Assembly: GCA_021464415.1 (NCBI GenBank)
Contig: CM038469.1
Coordinates: 12,440,501-12,504,500, forward strand
Direction of reading: 5' to 3'
DNA from: Lonicera japonica
Taxonomy: Eukaryota; Streptophyta; Magnoliopsida; Dipsacales; Caprifoliaceae
DNA length: 64,000 nt
A program made the position numbers and the translations under genes. Below are positions 48,002 to 59,879 of this stretch, one piece after another. A model generated the notes under the pieces. That model saw only the letters and a list, made by a program, of their open reading frames with translations. It had not been told where the DNA came from and made no database searches. Position 1 is the stretch's first letter. Each line of letters starts with the position of its first letter.

Positions 48002-51000
48002 CACTACACCAATATGTCCCTTGGGCGACGTAAGCAATAGCCTACGTCGCCTAAGAATAACTTAGGCGACGTAATAATACTTACGTTGCCCAAGAAATGA
48101 TAAGGTGACGTATGATATACTTACGTTGCCCCAGAATTTCTTAGGTGACGTAGGATATACATACGTCGCCTAAGAAATTCTTAGGCGACGTAATAATACT
48201 TACGTTGCCCTATAAATTTCTTGGGCGACGTAGGCATATCATCCGTCGCTCTATAAAATCTTAGGCGACGTGGGTATCTATTCCGTCGCCCTATAAATTT
48301 TCTTAGGCGACGTACGTATATTATCTTAGGCGACGCGGTTTAAGCGACGTATCTTAGGCGACGTAGCCTACATCGCCTAAGAAGTGGGCGACGTATTTGT
48401 GTACTCTGTATGTCGCCTAAGTGACCTTTAGAGGTACGTGTTTTTATAGGGTACTATTTTCCAACCCCGTGTGATGCACGGGCACCGTAAAACTATCATA
48501 TTAATATTTTATGCAATATTTCGGGTGAATTTTGTTTAATAAGGAATTACTTATATATGTTTTCGTGCAGTAAAAATGATAAGTTTATGCTTGATTTGTT
48601 AGAAACTCCATCTAAGAAAACTCATGCAAAAGAGAAATTAATAATTAAAATATTGCACTACTTTTTAGTGTGCAATTAGTTTAGATAAAATATAGAAACA
48701 ATATAATACTAAATTAAAATATTTTCATTTGGTTTAGATAAAATATTTTGTTTAAGTAACTGACCACATGTAAGAATTGATAATTGATTGGAGCAATATA
48801 TAGCTAATAATGAGATAGTAAGTGGAGAGGACTTATAAAGTTAATGCAAATAATGAATTATATATGAAGAGAGTGATTAAAGGCTTGTTTGATTTTTAGG
48901 TACTCTATCTCTTATTAATATTAATTTTTTACTAATTTTTGTGTTTATATAGATATTGTGTTTAATTATGTATTTGATTCAATTATGAAAACAAAATTCG
49001 TAATGAATATTTTTAAAAATATATGATATTAACTAAATTTAAAAGTAGTTATACCACGACATGCTAACTTTTCACCAATGAGCAATTGGAAAAAATAATT
49101 ATAGCAATCTTATATCAAGATCAGAGAGAGATGACTACAACTGATGTTGTATTGTTATTATTTGTAATTCAATCGATCGGTTTCGCTATCGTTGTAGACA
49201 TTATTAATTAGCAGAATTAATTGTTTCAAACGTTATTAATTAAGTTAAATGATTATTGTAAAATAGTTAATTCTTTTATAATAATCAAGTTCTTGAACAA
49301 GATTCCGGGTTTAGTCAATCCTCTTGAGGAATGGACCATCACTTCTCCACTACTAATTGAGTGGACCATCTATTGGTACCGGTTCAGCCCATGAAATAGA
49401 CAGCTCCTCACAAAACCGAATCCCATAGTTGGATAAGTCATTTATCCAACCAATGTGGTTGAATAGAGTTTCCCCTTATATGAAATTTGAACACACACGT
49501 GAAATGATTAAATTTATAATTTTTTTAGTTTATTTTATAGTTTTAAAGGCTTCTAGTGTCATTTAATCAAAGCAGAACTCACTATATAAAAATAAGTGAT
49601 AAACACATGCTTAACTTCAATGAAATAATTCTTTATTTTGAGGAATTATACAAGTTACATATTTTAGAAACTCCATTAAATTTTATGCTTAGCAATAAGA
49701 GGCCAATGAAAAAACTCAATGAACTCAATTAGATTTTTATTTTTTATCACCGAAAATTATTTTTCTGTAAAAAAAAATTAAAAAGTAAAAAATTATTTTA
49801 ACAAATAAATAATAAATGACTAAATTGATTAATTCTTTTATATAAATATAAAAAATAAAAAAAATAAATTTTATTTTAAAAACTAAAAACTAAAAACTCT
49901 TAGGCGACATATTAATATATATATGTCTCCTAAGTGTTACTCTTAAGCGACATATATAAATTAGTATGTCTCCTTAGATTTTTAAAAAAAAAATTTGAAT
50001 TTTCCACGAAAAATAAGAGAGGCAAAAAAATTTATCTGAAAAAAAGAGAGGCAAAAATCGAAATTTTTCCTTTTTCTTTTTCCTTCCGATTAGTTTCCCT
50101 CGTTTATTAAAGTGATTTTTAAAAGAAAAGTGTTAAGTTGAATTGATGCTTGTGCCTTGGTCCACGTGAAGTATGTTTTCTTATGTGTTTAGTTGTGTCC
50201 AAGTGTTTTGTTTATCTGTTTTATTATTATAAGACTTGTTTTTTGGTTAAAGTAATATATATATATATATATATATAATTTCTTCTTTTCCTCTTTGATT
50301 GAGCACAGTTGGATGAGATTAGATGAGGCCATCTATTGCATATATATATATCTTTCTTTCTTTTGCCCTAGTCTTCAGACCCACAGCAGCCGCACAATAC
50401 ACAAACACACGAGCTTAAGCTTTCCATATATCTCTTTCTCGTTTCTCTCTCTAGGATTTGTGAAGAACAAAAGTTCTTAAACTTGATTTGTATTTTTTAT
50501 CTAGAGATTAGAGTTGTAATTTTGAATATTCATCTCTTTCTTGAGAGAGTGATTTTTGTGAGATTTTTGAATCGATCTTGTTAAATTTTTGTTGATCTCG
50601 GATTAGTAGTTTGGGGTTTTTGATATTCCTATTAGATCCTACATACAAATATAAGGTCTCAAGGCAAAGAAATTCCCCAACCCAAAGTAAGTGACTAATT
50701 TATTTTTTATCGGTACCACAAGGCTTTAATGTTATTGATTGTATATGATTCTATTATACGCCCGTCCAACTCTCTAAGTTCCCCATTATCTTTTGTAATT
50801 TTCCATCTTATATTTTGTTGAACTCTAACATTATTTTGTTATCTTGTGAATACCAAGGTCTACAATGGAGTCGAAGATTTTGGTAGTTACAACTTTGAAA
50901 GGTGGAAAGAATATTTGAAAGATGGTCAAAGTAGTCTATTGTATTTTCAGGCTTTGTAATCAAACATTAGTTTTGTATAAGATCTTTCTATGTTGGCAAC

Positions 51001-51883
51001 TTAGTATTATACTTGTAAAAGTGTACTTTGATTTGAATGTGGAATAATGATCAATTTTTGATTGAATGTTTTTTCTTTTCAATTTGATGGAATTGTTTTG
51101 ATTTGTTGCATATAAAATTTAGACTGAGCGTGAAAAAGAATAGGTTGAAAAAAGCCAAAAATGCGGCCGGAACATAATTGGAATAGGTTGAAAAGGCCAA
51201 AATTGTGGCTGGAACAAAAAAAAAGGCAAGAAATTCACATTTACAAATTGGCATGGTTTTGGCAGGGCTACAAACCATTCCAAATCTGTGACAAAAATAA
51301 ACTACAAATTAATTAAAAAATGACACGTGTACAAATAAAAAAGGGCACGTGGCAGATGACTTGGAGATTGGGTAAAAGACCGTTCCAAAACCGTTCCAGA
51401 TTCGTTTTGGCACGGTTTTGAAGCGTGCCTGTTTGGCATTTCTGGTGTAGTGCTCAGACACTTGGGCGACGTATGCATTTACTTAGGTTGCCATACGTAT
51501 TTACTTGGGCGACGTAGTTATTTAGTTAAGTCACCTAATGTTATTACTTGGGCGACGTAGGTATTTACCTACGTCCCCTAAGGTACTTACTTGAGCGACG
51601 TAAGTATTTAACTACGTTCCCTAAGATCTTACTTGGGCGACGTAGGTATTTAACTACGTCCTCTAAGGTATTTTACTTGAGCGACATATACATTTACCTA
51701 CGTCGCCTGAGGTATTTCTTACGCGACGTAGTTATTTTACTACGTCGCCTATTATCTTAGGCGACGCGGTTTAAGCGACGTATCTTAGGCGACATAGCCT
51801 ACGTCGCCTAAGAAGTGGGCGACGTATTTGTGTGCTTGGGCGACATACAGAGTACGTCGCCTAAGTGACCTTTAGATGTAGTG
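48002..51883. mobile_element. 3.9-kb non-autonomous CACTA element
   Basis: It begins CACTACACCAATATGTCCC and ends with the complement of CACTACATCTAAAGGTCAC, flanked by ATT on both sides (47999-48001, 51884-51886). Both ends carry dense subterminal repeats of GGCGACGTA/TACGTCGCC (about 48020-48430 and 51465-51870), with a third cluster at 49897-49978. These are the usual transposase-binding repeats of CACTA elements. No transposase is present. The interior includes a leader-like stretch (50280-50480) and, at 51441-51449, another outward GGTGTAGTG end. Confidence 0.88.
48311..48437 (+). repeat. internal copy of the CACTA right terminus
   Basis: This stretch repeats the element's right end (51745-51883) in the same orientation: GGCGACGCGGTTTAAGCGAC, then GAAGTGGGCGACGTATTTGTG, then AAGTGACCTTTAGA. 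It ends GGTACGTG instead of TGTAGTG. The first 436 bp of the large element would thus be a nearly complete small CACTA MITE. Confidence 0.75.
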
Positions 51884-52924
51884 ATTGCTCGATGCTAGTT
51901 TTTACAAAATCCTCTTTGAAAAAGTTCTTTATCGAAAACTAGTCATCTTGAAAAATTCATAATAAATTCATATGAATGAATTTTGACTTAAAAATAAATT
52001 TGAGAGTCTTAGAAACTTAATTTAAACACTCCCCGAGCATTAAATTGATTTTGTAGCTAAAATGCAAAAGTCTAAAAAAAAGAGTTTTTGGCTGGCAGGG
52101 CAGTGCCCATAAGTCAATTGACGGGCTGAGGCTCAGTAGACTGATGGCTCAGAAATTAGCTATTGGAGATCTGATTTTTTGCCATTTTTGGCACCAAACC
52201 TTCACCCACTCTTTCCAAACAGCCATATGTTGTCTTAGACTATATATACACTATCCAAGACACATTTTAATCTCTCTTAAATCATTCTACACTTTATTCT
52301 TCATCTATATCTATTATTCTTAGATTCAAGAAATCATTTCGATCAGTCATTTATTTGAGCTATTATTCCTGATCAAACTTAATAACTTAGTGTGAACTTC
52401 ATTTCATATCTTGTAAACACTTGAGAGTTATTGTATTGGTGTGTATCACCACAAACAAATTATTTTTCATTTCTAAAGATAGTTTGTCTTTTTGTAAAGC
52501 AAGGGATTCTATCTTGTGAAGTGTGGTGAGGATAGCTACATAGTGAGTGTTGTGTGTATAACAACATTTGTGTCGATGCTTGATCTTCACCTGAAGAAGA
52601 TTGATAGTAAAGATTCTCGAGGGCACCATTCGGGCACGGACGTATGGTCTAACAAACTGAATTGCTTGAACAAAAAGTCTTAGGCTTACAGTTTCATCTT
52701 TCTATACTATATCTATCATTTATTGTGATTGCTTAATATTGATTTACTCTTTTCTTGATTATTCTTATCAATATTTTCATTAGACATATTTATTTAAATT
52801 TATTTCTTAATTCTGAATTTATTTCGATAAACCCTATTCACCGCTCTCTATGGTTGATTTTCGACCAACAATTGGTATCAGAGGCTGGACTCTAACTTAG
52901 ATTTAACAATCTTAAAGTAAGATC

Positions 52925-54303
52925 ATGTCTATTTATCAAGGAACTGACCTTAACGAAGGTGCTTCCATCACTAGGCCACCATTATTTAATGGCAAGAATT
53001 ATAGTTATTAAAAAAATCGCATGTGCACATTTCTACAAGCCAGTGATTTTGAACAATGGAGAGTTACACTTGTTGGATCCTATGAGATTACTAAAATAGA
53101 TGAGAAGGAAAACATAATTCCCAAATTAATCTCCGAATATGATGAGAATGACATTAAGAAAATCCAAGAAAATACAATTTAATGCTAAAGCTTAAAATTC
53201 TTTATACTGTGCTTTAAGTATGGATGAATACAACAACAAAATCTCTAGTTGCAAAACCGCCAAATAGAATTGAGATAAACTTGAGGTTGATCATGAGGGA
53301 ACTTCTCAAGTTAAGGATGACAACATTGATATGCTTGTTCATGATTATGAATTATTCAAAATGGAGCCTAATGAATCTCTAGCCTTTATGTGTAGTAGAT
53401 TATCCATTATTACTAATGCTTTGGATCTTATTAGCAAGGTTTATTCTAATAAAGATAAAATTCGAAAGATTCTTAGGACTCTTCCCAAGAAATGGAGACC
53501 AAAGGTGACGGCCATTCAAAAGGCCAAGAATCTTAAGACTCTTAGCATGGACAAACTCTTGAATTCTCTCAAAACCCATGAGAAAGAGTTGGAAAGAGAA
53601 GAAGAGGTTGATACAAAAGCAAAGAAGACTCTAGCTCTCAAAGCAAGTCACCATGAAGACAATGAGGATTCAATGGGAGGAGATGAAGATATGGCACTTC
53701 TATCTAGGAAACTCATAAAATTCCTAGCTAAGAAGAAGAACCTTCAAGGAAGGCAAAGCAAGAATGGGTCATCATTAAGAAGAAACAATGATAGAAACTT
53801 TCAACCTAGAAAAGATGACGATGAAGTTAAAAAATGCTATCATTGCCATGAACCTAGTCATATCAAGCCAAACTGTCCACTTAGAAAGAATGAGAAAATG
53901 GACAAACAAGATGAAGTGTTCAAGCAAGTGAAACATGCCCTTAAAGGAACATGGAGTGATTCCAATGATGGAGATTTCGATGCCAATTCTAGCGATGAGA
54001 AAACGGCAAATCTTTGCCTTATGGTAAAAGATAATGAAGTGGATTCTAATTATGACTCCTTTAGTGATAATGATGCCTCTATTGATAATAATGTACAAGA
54101 TGAAAATGATTAAGATGAATTATTTGAGATGTTTGAGGAATTGCATAATAAATTTGAAAATCTTTCTAAGAAGTATGCAAGTCTCAAAAAGGACAACTTA
54201 ACAATTTTTAGCAAGTGAGAAATTCTTGAAAAGGAAAATGCCATTTTGAAAAATGAAATCAAAACTTTAAACAAGGGAAAGGGAAAAGAAATTCCAAACA
54301 CAC
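52925..54303 (+). pseudogene. copia gag pseudogene with zinc knuckle
   Basis: From the ATG at 52925 the reading PPLFNGKNYSY is typical of copia gag (UBN2 type). A stop at about 53009 and frameshifts break the first 400 bases. A 260-codon open part (53331-54113) keeps a helical capsid-like segment (LPKKWRPKVTAIQ) and a zinc knuckle CYHCHEPSHIKPNCP (CX2CX4HX4C) near residue 168. A coiled coil (LHNKFENLSKKYASLKKDN) continues after the stop. Gag packages element RNA in particles; this copy is dead. Confidence 0.82.
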
Positions 54304-56189
54304 TTGAGACGCCCTGAATCCCGTTCTGAGATTTTTGCCTCAGGGACCTGGTTAATTACGGATGTCGTGCGCAACGGTGGGTTTAAATACGTAAAATCAC
54401 AACTTTTTAAAACTTTTCTTAAATAAAATATAATATTTAAAAAGTCCTATTTTATTAAATCTCGGCATGTGGAGTTCATTTCATTAACAAACCACCATGT
54501 AAAGTTTAAAACAGATTTGATATAAATAATGACATTCCAACCATAATTTCAAATCCACTCCACATATAAAAATCATTTATACAAGTTTGGAAACAACGTC
54601 CATAACCCAAAATAGTTTTAGAGTCCATACATAAATATAAAAAGTTTAACATATCAAAATATTATACAACATGGTCCTTAGTCTAAGGAACAGGAGGTTC
54701 TTTGGACATCAGAGGCTTCTAGATGATACACATGCTCCACCCCGAAGCCTATCCTACAAAACTGTTAGAAAATGGGATGAGCCAAATCCGAGCTCAGTGG
54801 AAACTATATATGTTTGATAAATGAAAGTACACATTACAAACAAACAGGCGTGCATCTTTATATAGAAAGTAAATACTTTCTTTAATGCAATACTTGGAAA
54901 TCGTGCAATGCAATGCAATCATACACGAGTGTATGCGAACCCCACTAGAATTCCTATCCTAGCCACCTTAAGGTATCTACCCGACTACCCGATCTCTCCT
55001 CTAACCATTCCATAAGATAAACCTCTAAGAAATTTTCACATCTCGAGGACATCACTAGTCTAAAGCCACCTCGTATCAAACTCTAGCTTTCTAAGGTTCG
55101 ACATGTTACGAATTATCCACTCTCAAGTGTAACTCCACGCTCTTCTATGCTATCTATCTTTATTCCGTAAGTCGTAACTATTAGCCAAGTATTTATTGTT
55201 CCCCCCCCCCTTAATTATAATGTGTTATGGATTCCATGCTTGGCCTTCTAGAAGGCTCTATTGTTAGCTTATCCTCTTAGCGCGTCACACCACGATATTC
55301 TCCTATCTAGCTATTACATTAGCTATAATTTCTACTTCAATTATTAGTGCTTTAGGTTCATTATGATCTGGCTATCAAGTCTCGTGAACCACATGTACTC
55401 TCACGCCCGTATTCCTTACCTAAGGGCCATTGATCATTATAGATTTACACTTTGTTCATTAGTACATTATGAAAGGCCATCATTTTTCTAAATATGTTAT
55501 GTCTCGTTTGCCTAATGTTCGTGACGTTCTTACCAAGCGCACAACTCTTTCAAAGCAATATATATATCTACAACACCATACGAGATATGATACTATACAA
55601 TAATAATAATAACATCAATAATAATAATAATAACACACATCACATCACATCACACCAGTCTGTATCATATCTCTTGTATAATCCTCAGTTTTACCTCGCA
55701 GTCTGACCAGGCCCAGAACAACGAATCCAGCGAGTCCCAAATAGATCCAAGGCTCTTATCCATGTCTCCTTCATGTGGGATGGTGGCTCAAGGACTTGGT
55801 CTTCTCAGTAAGTCATTCAGAGATAACCTTAAAGACATTTTTCTGGGAATAACATTATGAATAGTTAACAAGAAAAACATCCAGACAGGCCTCTATGACA
55901 CCCGAGATAAACGACACCAGAAAACACCCTAGCAGGGTGATGTCCATTAGTACCCTAACTACTTCCTGGGGACTCACTATTGGGTAAGTAGTGGCACACA
56001 GAACCTGCTCCGCTTGACGAAAAAACTCATCTAACCCAAAATATATAGTCATATGGGAAAGCAAAATACCAAGAGTGGGCTCTTCTTTGTGGGCAACCAC
56101 AACCACAGGCGGAGTCACCTACTTCATCTTTTTGTGCACAGTTTAGGGATTTTCACCCATGGGTTGCAATAGGCTGCCGATTTTTGGGT
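54304..56189. mobile_element. unclassified retroelement-derived sequence, perhaps an LTR
   Basis: It begins TGAGACGCCCTGAATCCC, which resembles the starts of some plant Gypsy LTRs, and interrupts the copia gag. Around 54770 GGGATGAGCCAAATCCGAGC resembles phrases common in plant LTRs. An 87-codon minus frame (55855-56118) shows no known domain. I found no matching second LTR, primer site or target duplication, so the borders are tentative. Confidence 0.4.
55597..55662 (+). repeat. AAT and ACATC microsatellites
   Basis: About ten AAT/AAC units in two blocks are followed by a CACAT run (CACATCACATCACATCACACC). Confidence 0.85.
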
Positions 56190-57658
56190 TGTTAGAGTGA
56201 TATACTAAAAGCCATAATTTTCTTGTTGGTTTGGATATATTATAAACTTGGTTTTATTCTTTTAATGAGAATCTTTATGGGCAATGATTGTATTATATTA
56301 TTTATTTAAATATTGTGCATGTGTGTCTTTTATTCCATATAGTAAATAATTTGGTGTGTATAATATAACTTACACACAGAAGATCATATCATCGATTTTT
56401 GTGGAATATAAGTTTTTAATGGTTCACAGTCTTAGATGGAATTGGACACCCATCGGTAGGATTGTAGCACAAGTTTTAGTAGTTTATCTTAATTACGGAA
56501 AATGGTATAGTTTTAACTCGTTGTGCTAGTACACTTTGTGTGTATTGAATAGGACCATTTTGGATTAATTGTTTTTATACTGACTATATAAAACAATTTA
56601 AAATCTCATGGTTATTATGATTACTTATACTCTTAATCTTGAAATAATTAATAGACATATATGTGTAGTGTTTGTTGTTTTGACTCATTAAGAGTGAAAT
56701 TCATTTATGGATCAATAATCTTTGTGAATTAGATGACAACACTATATGTATAATGAATATTAATTATTGACGAAATCCACGTCCCGATATAGGAATTGAT
56801 GATAGCCCCTCGAGAAGCTTATAAGTTTTGATCGTGTCAAACCCTGCAGGTGGATTATGTTAATCCGACATGTCAAATAAGTTAAGTGGTAGGCTCAAGA
56901 ATTAAGAATTCATTTAAATATAATTGTCAGTAATTTAATTTAAATGACGGTTATCTGTAATCTTTACATGGAGAGAATAATAAGTATTTAATAACAAGGA
57001 GCTCGAAATTAAATTTTGAGATAAAGACGAGAGTGCAATTATAATTCTTTAGTGGTGTGAATTATAATTTATGGAAGGAACTAATTCATAGTGGAATTGT
57101 GATTTCAACTTTTCATAGGAAGCCCAAACTTATTTCTCCTTAAGTTCCTTATTATAGCCTTATATATACGCCGGTCTTGTCTCTTCTTATTATAACAATA
57201 ATTCTCATGAGTTAGGATTTGTTCTATTGAGATAGGATAAAATTTTGGTTATACCGTATCTCACACTCGGTGCAAGGTTTGATGGCAGAAGGAATACGAT
57301 AGAAGATCTTTAGGTTTTCGGCACAACAGTCGTAAATCAATTGTAACTTTTGATGGCACCGTTGGATCGGGCTGATTTTTGGATATGTCGTTCGGAACGC
57401 AAAGTTTGTATCATTACGTAAAAAATCAGGATGATCAGAAGTTGTTTCGATGGCGAAAACAATCAATTTTTGCAGCCTAACAAGAATTGAAAAATCTGAC
57501 CAAATCGCAATCTGATGCTTTCAAAACCTAATCTCCTCATATAGATCCTCTACATGATCCACAAAAGTGAAATCCCTTTATTCTTATAGGGTTTTAGCAA
57601 AAGTATTTTGTTCAATATATACGCAATATCAAACGATCCTGTATTTATGTCTCCATCA
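56190..57658 (+). repeat. 5' LTR
   Basis: 1469 bp from TGTTAGAG to CTCCATCA. A TATATATACG box near 57163 is a plausible promoter. Bases 56413-56783 are identical to 63227-63597 of the 3' LTR, while both sides differ at many sites. Confidence 0.9.
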
Positions 57659-59111
57659 ATTGGTATCAGAGCAATTGATTTTCTTTGATACTGCGTACGG
57701 ATTGAATTAGCCATGTTGTCCAGTAAAATCTATTCATGCATGTTATTGTTGGATAGAACGTAGAACTTGCTAACCCTTATTTTACAGTGTTCTTATCCAG
57801 CTATTATGGTCACGTAATAATATTTTATGTGATTGGGTCCCACGATATTTTTATCCGTGGTTAATTTTAATGTGAATGATGATTTGGGTTTTATTTATGG
57901 TTATAAATTAAATTTAGATCAGATTTGTGAATTTCTTAAAAGGAGGCGTAGGATCTATGTAATTTTATTTACAATTTACATATAATAGTTTATGTGTGAA
58001 CTCCTTTAATGGAGACATAGGACCTTTGTATCTTATATTGCAGTTTCTTTAACGAAGAATGTTGAAGAAAGCGTTTTCACCAAGGTTGATTCCCGACATA
58101 GTCAATGAAGTGGCGACATAGGTCGTTAGAGGTTTTCAACGGATTAGGGATGATGAAGCTTGGACCATATAATAGTAGAGATTTAATTATTCTTATTATT
58201 GAATGGTTTAATGCTTTGTGTGATTGTGTGTTAGTCATATGTGTTTCAATTATTAGGTTTCCTTATAATTTTGGACAACATGGATACATGACCATACCTA
58301 GATCACCTTTTATTTTATATTTAGTTATTGTCAAATTAAAAAAAAAGGTATATAAATATAAATTTTGCGTAATTGAAAAATATAAGTTTTTTTTTTTAAA
58401 AAAAATAGCAAAATAATTTTATTGCACATGTCTTTTATATTTCATATCCTTGTATTTTGGTTGACTAGAATTTAATATAAATTTTTCTTAACCCTCAGAA
58501 AATAATGTTTAAATACTAAGTGGCTGAGGGATTTTTTCACATAAAAATTCCACGGTCTCAATCATTGGTTTGTAGATGATGTAATTTATTCTTCGTGTGT
58601 GTTATAGTACTCACCTCTATATCGAAAAGAATAGATTTCGGAATCATTGTACAAGTTTTACTGACTGATAATTTTAAATGATGTGATTTATTTTTTATGT
58701 GATTTTAGTGCTCACCTCCATATCGAAAAGAATAAATTGCAGAATCATTGGACTAAATTAAATGATGGTATACACTTAGATATAAATAATAGTATACTCT
58801 CTAACTGAGTCTCTACTATTATTTGTAGGACCAAAGGAAGTTGGCTATTTAAATTTTACTTGATAATAGAGGATTGTCTAAATAGTATGTATTGCTTAAC
58901 GATAAAGGATTGTCTATATAGTAAAATTTAATAGGGTTACATATGTCTAAAAACTAATGAATAATCGACGACCTCACTAACAGGTCATATTGTTTAAAGT
59001 TTTAGGCTGCTGGCGAATGCTTTTTGAAATGGTAGAGGGTACCATATTTAAAATATGTGTTCAAAGTTATTATTGTCCATCATAATTTGTATGTGATTCT
59101 CAAGTTTTAAA
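57659..59111 (+). other. long leader between primer site and gag
   Basis: The primer-binding site ATTGGTATCAGAGC is at 57659-57672. The 1.4 kb after it has no gag coding. It includes a two-copy repeat (58576-58651 and 58678-58752; both with CTCACCTC(T/C)ATATCGAAAA) and a doubled AGGATTGTCTA(A/T)ATAGTA phrase near 58870 and 58908. Confidence 0.6.
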
Positions 59112-59860
59112 ATGGCAAATTATTTCGATCCACTTTTAATTATTCTCAGCTAAAACAAATTGATTGGACCTAATTATATTGACCGAAAAAAGGAACTTGA
59201 ACATTGTGCTTACTGTTAAAGAGTATAAGTTTGTGCTCACTGAGTCTTATCTAGTAAAACCTGGTAACAGGGCGACCGATGAGAAAATCCAGGCTTGTCG
59301 GAGGTGGAAAAAGGTTGATGAGATGGCGTGGTTTTACATTCTGGCATTTTTGTCAAATGTGTTACAACATTAGTATTAGTCTTTTGCCACCGCCTACAAC
59401 ATAATGCTGAACCTCAAAGATATTTTTGGGGATCAGGATCTTGTTTTGAAGATTATCAATCTTCTAAAGGAACTAAGAAATCTTTGGAGCTAAAATCGAT
59501 AGGAAAACTTAGGTCGATATCGTTCTCCAGTTGCTACTGGACTTATTTAAGGGATTCAGACAGAATTACAACATGAATAAGCTTTATTCATTGTTGGAAC
59601 TTCTTCAGGAATTCCAAGCAGCTGAGGAACTCCTTGGTAAGTTGGCTAGTACTCTAGTGGCCGAGAAAGCTTCAACTTATATGCCTAAAAGTAAGAAAGG
59701 AATAAGAAGAATGCATAAGCTGCAGTCCTACAAGGAGCAGTGCGTGCAGCAGTCGCTGAACCTCTTGGAGGAGTGAAAAAGCCTATGGGCCAGTGTTTTC
59801 ACTATCAGTAGAAAATGCATTTGAAGAAAGATTGTCCCAGTTTCTTAAACCATTATAACA
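59112..59860 (+). pseudogene. copia gag pseudogene
   Basis: ATG at 59112 opens MANYFDPL; a stop and a frameshift follow within 30 codons. Then come NIVLTVKEYKFVLTE and RWKKVDEMAWFYILAFLSNV, which match gag of this copia group. After another shift the region LEKGDQ-like is degraded. A broken zinc knuckle (GQCFHYQ, stop, KMHLKKDCP) lies at about 59788-59848. Confidence 0.82.
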
Positions 59861-59879
59861 ATATTTTATCTATTTGTTG

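Larger units (their letters stand above)
47602..54303 (+). mobile_element. 5' part of a copia element, LTR split by a CACTA insertion
   Basis: An LTR starts TGTTGACC at 47602 and ends CAACA at 52870, followed by primer site ATTGGTATCAGAGG (initiator Met-tRNA type). Subtracting the CACTA element and its duplication leaves about 1.38 kb, equal to the solo LTR at 38782-40160. A decayed gag follows. At 54304 the element is cut by different sequence; no pol or 3' LTR is seen in the window. Confidence 0.85.

Noticed and set aside
48005..48430. CRISPR-like spaced GGCGACGTA repeats
   Set aside because: Unit length and spacing are irregular, repeats occur in both orientations, and they sit at CACTA ends in a plant genome; they are subterminal repeats.
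49346..49353. Left CACTAC end partnering the GGTGTAGTG end at 51449
   Set aside because: Both have CTC as flanking triplet, but terminal similarity stops after six bases, which could be chance.
55855..56118. 87-codon minus frame as a possible gene
   Set aside because: No recognisable domain and no splice partner; it lies in retroelement-like sequence, so it was left within that entry.
58105..58416. 103-codon frame before gag as an extra retroelement gene
   Set aside because: No known domain, low-complexity end and no conservation evidence; treated as leader.
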